From Burkholderiales bacterium (GTDB taxonomy: Bacteria; Pseudomonadota; Gammaproteobacteria; Burkholderiales; Casimicrobiaceae), in the NCBI GenBank assembly GCA_025927765.1, contig JAICKU010000031.1, forward strand, positions 1-39,332: 39,332 bases of DNA, written 5' to 3'. The notes beneath the pieces are model-generated. The model was not told where the DNA came from. It ran no database searches and saw only the letters and a program-made list of their open reading frames with translations. Each line of letters opens with the position of its first letter. Position 1 is the first letter of the stretch. Shown in pieces: positions 35,189 through 39,332 of this stretch. The position numbers and the translations under genes are program-made.

Positions 35189-37351
35189 ATGCACATCGAT
35201 TCCGCGGATTACCTGCGCCTCGACGTCGTGCACGCGCTCGGCGCAAGCGCGACCGGGGCGTCGTTCGCGACGTCGAGCGGCGACGTGCTCGATGCGCAAT
35301 GCCATGGCGAGGGCGCGTTCCGCCTGCGCGTCGGGCCGTCGACACGGCCCGATTACGGCCTCGTCGTGTCGCGGCCGAAGGGCTGCACGACGTCGCAGCC
35401 TGCGCCGCAAACGTGGGCGATCGCATGCGGCGACACGCGGCTCGAGATCCGCGCCGCGCCGCTCGACATCCGCCTCCTCTTCAAGGATCGCGTCGTGCTG
35501 CGCTCGGCGACCGACCGCCTGCCTGACGGCAGCTTGCGATTGCCTGCGATCGGTCGGCTTCGCCAGGGCGGCTTGTGGTCGGCGGCGTTCGCGCTCGAAA
35601 GCGGTGAGCCAGTGTACGGGCTCGGCGAGAAATTCGGCGCGCTCGACAAGCGCGGCCAGCTCGTGCATTCGCAGGTGCATGCACCGCAGGACGTCAACAC
35701 CGGACGCTCGGGTGCGAACGTCCCGTTCGCATGGAGTGCCGGCACCGGACACGGGGCGTGGGGCGTGTTCGTGCATACGACCGGCGCGGTGACGCACGCG
35801 CCGGGACACGCGGAATGGTCGCATCGCAGCTACGGCGTGATGGTCGACGACGAAGCGCTCGACCTCTTCGTGTACGCCGGCGCGAACGGCGCATCGATCG
35901 TGGACCTGTTCACCCAAACCACGGGCCGCCCCGCCATCGTGCCGCGCTGGAGCCTGGGCCTCGTGGTCGCGCGGCCGGCTTCCGAGCCGTTCGCACAGAC
36001 GCTCGCAGCCGCCTCGCGCTTGCGCGAGCGGAAGCTGCCCGTCGACACGTTGGTCGTGACCGTACCGGACAACCATTCGTCGCTCACGAAGCTCGCCGCG
36101 CAATCGTTTCACGTGTGCGTGCGCGAAAGCGCGGAGGTGCCGGTCGATTCGCCGCGCTTCCAGGAACTCGCGTCGCACGAATTCCTGCTCGCCACCGACG
36201 AGGGCGAGCCGTACGTCTGCGCGGCCACCGATGGCGTGCGCGGCGACGCCCAGAACGACGAATGGCGCGAGTTCGCGCTCGTCGACTTCACGCATCCCGA
36301 CGCGTTCGCCTGGTGGCGCGACAGTCTCGCCGCGGTGTTCGAGCAAGGCGCCGATGCGATCGCGGCGAGCGGCAGTGCGAGCGTGCCCGGGGATGCGAGC
36401 GTATGGAACGGCGACGCCACCGCGCGGCTGCACAACGTCTATCCGCTGCTCCATGCGCGTTGCATCCAGGAGGCGACCGCCCGCTATCGCGCACCCCGCG
36501 CGGGCGTGCCGGTCGCGCTGTCCGACGCGGGATGGACGGGCAGCCAGCGCTATCCGGTCATCGCGGGCCCGGACGGCCAGCGAGACTGGGAAGGACTCGC
36601 GGCGACGTTGCGCGGCGCGCTTTCATCGGGCATGAGCGGCTTCGCCCTCTGCGCGGCGAGCATCGGCGGCGGCTACGGCGAATCGCAGTCCGCGGAGCTA
36701 TTCGTGCGCTGGCTGCAGGCCGCGATCTTCTTCTCGCACGTGCAACTGCCGGCGAGCGCGGCACGCGAGCCATGGACGTTCGGCGCCGAAGCCGAGGGCG
36801 TGCTGCGCAAGTGGCTCGCGTTGCGGTATCGGCTGATTCCGTATTTCGAGCGCGCGATCGCCAACGCTGCGGCGACCGGCATGCCGCTCGCGCGCGCGAT
36901 GCCGCTCGCGTTCCCCGAGAGCCGGCTCGTGCGCGATTTCGAGACGCAGTTCATGTGCGGCGACGCGCTGCTCGTCGCGCCGATCCTGCGCGACGGCGGC
37001 GAAGGGGACATCGCGCTGCCGCCCGGCGCGTGGTACGACCTCAACACGCGCGCACGCTACACGGGCTCGCAGGTGCTGCGCTATGCGGCGAAGCTCGACC
37101 AGTTTCCCGTGTTCGGACGCGAAGGCTTCGCGCTGCCGCTCGGTCGCGCCGTGCAGCACACCGGCGAAATGCACGACGAGTTGCCGGTCGAAGCGCTGTG
37201 GGTGTTCGGCAGGCCCGCGCATCCGCTCGAAGGATTCCGGCAGGTGAAGATCGAGGCGGACCGCGCCGCGGGGCATGTTGTGCGCGCGATGCTCAACGTC
37301 GACGTGCAGGTGTTCGGCGACGCGCCGGGCATCAGCGTGCTGCCGCTCTGA
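35189..37351 (+). CDS. GH31-like protein with a degenerate active site (predicted pseudo-glycosidase)
   Basis: 720 residues along the full GH31 architecture: N-terminal beta-sandwich (PVYGLGEKFGALDKRGQ), barrel opening (TTGRPAIVPRWSLGL), QGADA...NGDATARLHNVYPLLHA, GWTGSQRYPV, LRGALSSGMSGFALC and C-terminal FETQFMCGDALLVAPIL. Compared by eye with E. coli YicI, catalytic positions are lost: nucleophile Asp in KTDFGE is Ser394, substrate-binding Asp in HFDCFW is Thr291, Arg in RSGW is Asp446, and His-Asp in SHDIGG are Ala490-Ser491. The acid/base Asp (Asp462) remains. No frameshift is seen and the frame is intact, so this is a maintained protein, perhaps sugar-binding. Its TGA shares one base with pdxA's ATG. 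Confidence 0.85.
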   Translation: MHIDSADYLRLDVVHALGASATGASFATSSGDVLDAQCHGEGAFRLRVGPSTRPDYGLVVSRPKGCTTSQPAPQTWAIACGDTRLEIRAAPLDIRLLFKDRVVLRSATDRLPDGSLRLPAIGRLRQGGLWSAAFALESGEPVYGLGEKFGALDKRGQLVHSQVHAPQDVNTGRSGANVPFAWSAGTGHGAWGVFVHTTGAVTHAPGHAEWSHRSYGVMVDDEALDLFVYAGANGASIVDLFTQTTGRPAIVPRWSLGLVVARPASEPFAQTLAAASRLRERKLPVDTLVVTVPDNHSSLTKLAAQSFHVCVRESAEVPVDSPRFQELASHEFLLATDEGEPYVCAATDGVRGDAQNDEWREFALVDFTHPDAFAWWRDSLAAVFEQGADAIAASGSASVPGDASVWNGDATARLHNVYPLLHARCIQEATARYRAPRAGVPVALSDAGWTGSQRYPVIAGPDGQRDWEGLAATLRGALSSGMSGFALCAASIGGGYGESQSAELFVRWLQAAIFFSHVQLPASAAREPWTFGAEAEGVLRKWLALRYRLIPYFERAIANAAATGMPLARAMPLAFPESRLVRDFETQFMCGDALLVAPILRDGGEGDIALPPGAWYDLNTRARYTGSQVLRYAAKLDQFPVFGREGFALPLGRAVQHTGEMHDELPVEALWVFGRPAHPLEGFRQVKIEADRAAGHVVRAMLNVDVQVFGDAPGISVLPL

Positions 37352-38373
37352 TGGCCCGCCATCCGACGATTGCGATCACGAGCGGCGAGCCCGCCGGCAT
37401 CGGCCCCGAGCTCGTCGCGCGCCTCGCAGTTCGGCATCGGGAACAGCCGTTCCCCGCGCGCCTCGTCGTGGTCGGCGATGCACAGCTGCTCGCCGCGCGC
37501 GCGTCGCGCATCGGCCTGTCGCCGCGCTACGTGCCGTACGATCCGCTCGCGTTCGCACCGTACGGCGGCCCGGTCGAAGTGTGGAACGTCCCGCTCGCGG
37601 CGCCCGCGGTTCCCGGGCACCCCGATGCGACGAACGCCCGCAGCGTGCTGTCGATGCTCGAGGCGGCATGCGACGGGTGTGCGACCGGCGCCTTCGCCGC
37701 CCTCGTCACCGCGCCCGTGCAGAAAGGCGTGATCCAGGACGCCGGCATTCCGTTCATCGGCCACACCGAATTCTTCGCCGCGCGCACCGGCACGCCGCGC
37801 GTGGTCATGATGCTCGTGAGCGGTGCGAACGACGATGCGCTGCGCGTCGCGCTCGTCACCACGCACCTGCCGCTGCGCGACGTCCCCGGCGCGATCACGC
37901 ATGAAGCCGTCGTCGAGACCGTCGCGATCGTGCAGCGAGAACTCGCGGCGCGGTTCGGCATTGCACGCGCGCGCATCGGCGTGTGCGGATTGAACCCGCA
38001 TGCCGGCGAGAGCGGGCATCTCGGCGTCGAGGACCGCGACGTGATCGCACCGGCGCTCGCCGCTGCGCGCGAGCGCGGCATCGACGTGACCGGCCCGATG
38101 CCGGCGGATACCGTGTTCGTGCCGGACATCGCGAAACGTTACGACGCGATCGTCGCGATGTATCACGACCAGGGCCTGCCCGTGCTGAAGTCGGTGAGCT
38201 TCGGGCACGGCGTGAACGTGACGCTCGGGCTGCCGTTCGTGCGGACGTCGGTCGATCACGGGACGGCGCTCGATCTCGCCGTGGATGCTGCTCGCGCGGC
38301 GAGCGCCGACGTCGGCAGCCTCGTCACCGCGCTCGAGCTCGCAATCGCGCTCGCCAATCGAACGTCCGATTGA
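37351..38373 (+). CDS. pdxA: 4-hydroxythreonine-4-phosphate dehydrogenase
   Basis: 340 residues. It catalyses NAD-dependent oxidation and decarboxylation of 4-hydroxythreonine phosphate in pyridoxal phosphate synthesis. Signatures: ITSGEPAGIGPEL at the N-terminus, LVTAPVQKGVIQDAGIPFIGHTEFFA (metal His), VCGLNPHAGESGHLGVED (metal His) and VAMYHDQGLPVLK (third metal His). ATG 37351 overlaps the GH31-like stop by one base, and the stop overlaps the ksgA start by four. pdxA-ksgA adjacency is classical; the link to the sugar genes upstream is local. Confidence 0.96.
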   Translation: MARHPTIAITSGEPAGIGPELVARLAVRHREQPFPARLVVVGDAQLLAARASRIGLSPRYVPYDPLAFAPYGGPVEVWNVPLAAPAVPGHPDATNARSVLSMLEAACDGCATGAFAALVTAPVQKGVIQDAGIPFIGHTEFFAARTGTPRVVMMLVSGANDDALRVALVTTHLPLRDVPGAITHEAVVETVAIVQRELAARFGIARARIGVCGLNPHAGESGHLGVEDRDVIAPALAAARERGIDVTGPMPADTVFVPDIAKRYDAIVAMYHDQGLPVLKSVSFGHGVNVTLGLPFVRTSVDHGTALDLAVDAARAASADVGSLVTALELAIALANRTSD

Positions 38374-39182
38374 TCCACGGTCATCGGCCGCGGAAGCGCT
38401 TCGGTCAGAACTTCCTCGCCGACCCGCACTACGCGCAACGAATCGTCGACGCGGTCGACCCCAAACCCGGCGACAACCTCGTCGAGATCGGGCCCGGACT
38501 CGCCGCGCTGACCGATTCACTGATCGAACGCGCGGGCCACATGAGCGCCGTCGAGATCGATCGCGATCTCGCTACGCGCTTGCGGGAACGGTTTGCTGCA
38601 GATCGCCTGACGCTGTACGAAGCCGACGCGCTGACGTTCGACTTCGCGACGCTCGGCGATGCGCTGCGCATCGTCGGCAACCTGCCGTACAACATCAGCT
38701 CGCCGCTGCTGTTCCACCTCGCGACGTACGAAGCGCGGCTGCGCGACATTCACGTGATGCTGCAGCGCGAGGTGGTGGCGCGGATGACGGCATCGCCCGC
38801 GACGGCGGATTACGGACGGCTGTCGGTGATGCTGCAGGCCCGCTTTCGCGTGACACGATTGTTCACCGTCCCCGCGGGCGCCTTCCGGCCGGCGCCGAAG
38901 GTCGAATCGGCCGTGGCGCGGCTCGCGCCGTTGCGTGAGTCGCGTCCCGTGATCGTGGACGAAGCGCTGTTCGCGCGCATCGTGGCGGCGGCGTTCGGCC
39001 AGCGGCGGAAGACGTTGCGCAATGCGCTGTCCGCGCTCGTGGACGAATCGGCGCTGCGATCGGCAGGCATCGACCCGGGCTCGCGCGGCGAGACGCTGTC
39101 GGTCGACGATTACGTGCGGCTGACCAACGCGCTTGCAGGACCGACCGGACCGCGGGGCGCTACTTCACCGCCCCGACGGTAA
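38370..39182 (+). CDS. ksgA: 16S rRNA (adenine1518-N6/adenine1519-N6) dimethyltransferase
   Basis: 270 residues from a TTG start. It dimethylates A1518 and A1519 in helix 45 of 16S rRNA late in 30S assembly. Motifs: HRPRKRFGQNFLADPHYAQ (N-terminus), VEIGPGLAALT (SAM motif I), VEIDRDLATRL, NLPYNISSPLLFHL (catalytic motif IV) and RFRVTRLFTVPAGAFRPAPKVESAV. TTG 38370 overlaps the pdxA stop (TTGA) and gives the expected short N-terminus (IHGHRPRKRFGQ); no better start is available. No ribosome site is visible, so translation probably depends on coupling to pdxA. Confidence 0.96.
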   Translation: MIHGHRPRKRFGQNFLADPHYAQRIVDAVDPKPGDNLVEIGPGLAALTDSLIERAGHMSAVEIDRDLATRLRERFAADRLTLYEADALTFDFATLGDALRIVGNLPYNISSPLLFHLATYEARLRDIHVMLQREVVARMTASPATADYGRLSVMLQARFRVTRLFTVPAGAFRPAPKVESAVARLAPLRESRPVIVDEALFARIVAAAFGQRRKTLRNALSALVDESALRSAGIDPGSRGETLSVDDYVRLTNALAGPTGPRGATSPPRR

Positions 39183-39216
39183 ACCCCGCGACGAACCGGT
39201 CGACGAACGCGCGTTG
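39160..39216 (-). pseudogene. Possible 3' remnant of a carbohydrate ABC-transporter permease
   Basis: The minus strand reads RAFVDRFVAGFTVGAVK then TAG, very like the C-terminus of MalG-type sugar permeases (consensus R-x-x-V-x-G-x-T-x-G-A-V-K). Following the frame upstream gives Arg/Ser-rich sequence with no ATG, GTG or TTG before a stop at the window edge, while another minus-strand gene ends at 39278. The permease body is therefore missing. The match is short, so confidence is limited. Confidence 0.4.
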
Positions 39217-39277
39217 TCGTGCCGATGTGACCGGATGCTGCCGCGTTGGATTCTTGCTTCTGCGGCAATGCTCCGTT

Positions 39278-39332
39278 TCAAATGAAGAGGCGTGTGGCCG
39301 AGCTCTCGAGCCACGGCACGATCGTGATCAGC
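39278..39332 (-). CDS. C-terminal end of an unidentified protein (partial)
   Basis: The minus strand reads LITIVPWLESSATRLFI and then TGA at 39278-39280. Only 17 residues are visible; no family can be assigned. It is called because no other explanation fits the strand and the permease-like tail lies in a different frame. Confidence 0.3.
   Translation of the reverse strand, partial: LITIVPWLESSATRLFI

Overview
The window is GC-rich, tightly packed bacterial chromosome. Several genes point to a betaproteobacterium, most likely Burkholderiales. These are a Bug-type tricarboxylate-transporter binding protein, a DUF5648-type secreted protein, a beta-class glutathione transferase, a general porin beside a TctDE-like two-component pair, CtaA heme A synthase, and the pdxA-ksgA pair. 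The taxon is an inference from gene content, not from a marker gene. About 40 genes are supported. I see no rRNA, tRNA, CRISPR array, prophage or intact insertion sequence.

Layout. 1-3834: a truncated secreted protein with an Asn/Thr-rich repetitive tail, divergent from a secreted DUF5648 plus six-Asp-box propeller protein that is coupled to udgX. 3831-7838 (minus): an orphan membrane histidine kinase, alkB and fadH. 7945-10556: prfC and a DUF3014 membrane protein. 10566-12246 (minus): two solute-binding proteins. 12306-16362: a signalling island with a FecR-domain protein, a Tll0287-like haem/HAMP membrane sensor and a soluble Ser/Thr kinase on the minus strand, and a divergent adenylate cyclase-FHA protein. 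16365-19324: a stand-alone LigD polymerase domain, a conserved hypothetical, a GST, a glycine-zipper lipoprotein and a small acidic protein, closed by a strong terminator. 19389-21707 (minus): PCu(A)C copper chaperone, ctaA and a UPF0149 protein, an oxidase-assembly group. 21787-25442: a PmrA/QseB-like two-component system and an HtrA protease. 25744-30121: a porin, a TctDE-like two-component system and a secreted protein. 30115-33306 (minus): fructosamine kinase-like, GNAT, azlCD and cytochrome c. 33381-39182: aldose epimerase, SMP-30 lactonase, a GH31-like protein, pdxA and ksgA.

Most notable points. (1) Two promoters, for the PmrA-like regulator and for htrA, carry the same hexamer-N5-hexamer direct repeat at the same distance from a -10-like hexamer, which predicts a small envelope-stress regulon. 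(2) A family of intergenic palindromes centred on GTC-N-GAC occurs four times, once abutting the start codon of a sensor kinase. (3) The GH31-like protein keeps the family scaffold but lacks the catalytic nucleophile and several active-site residues. (4) The Ser/Thr kinase, haem-sensor, FecR and FHA-cyclase island looks like a phosphorylation-to-cAMP relay. (5) A 38-bp-period tandem duplication straddles the start of the FecR gene.
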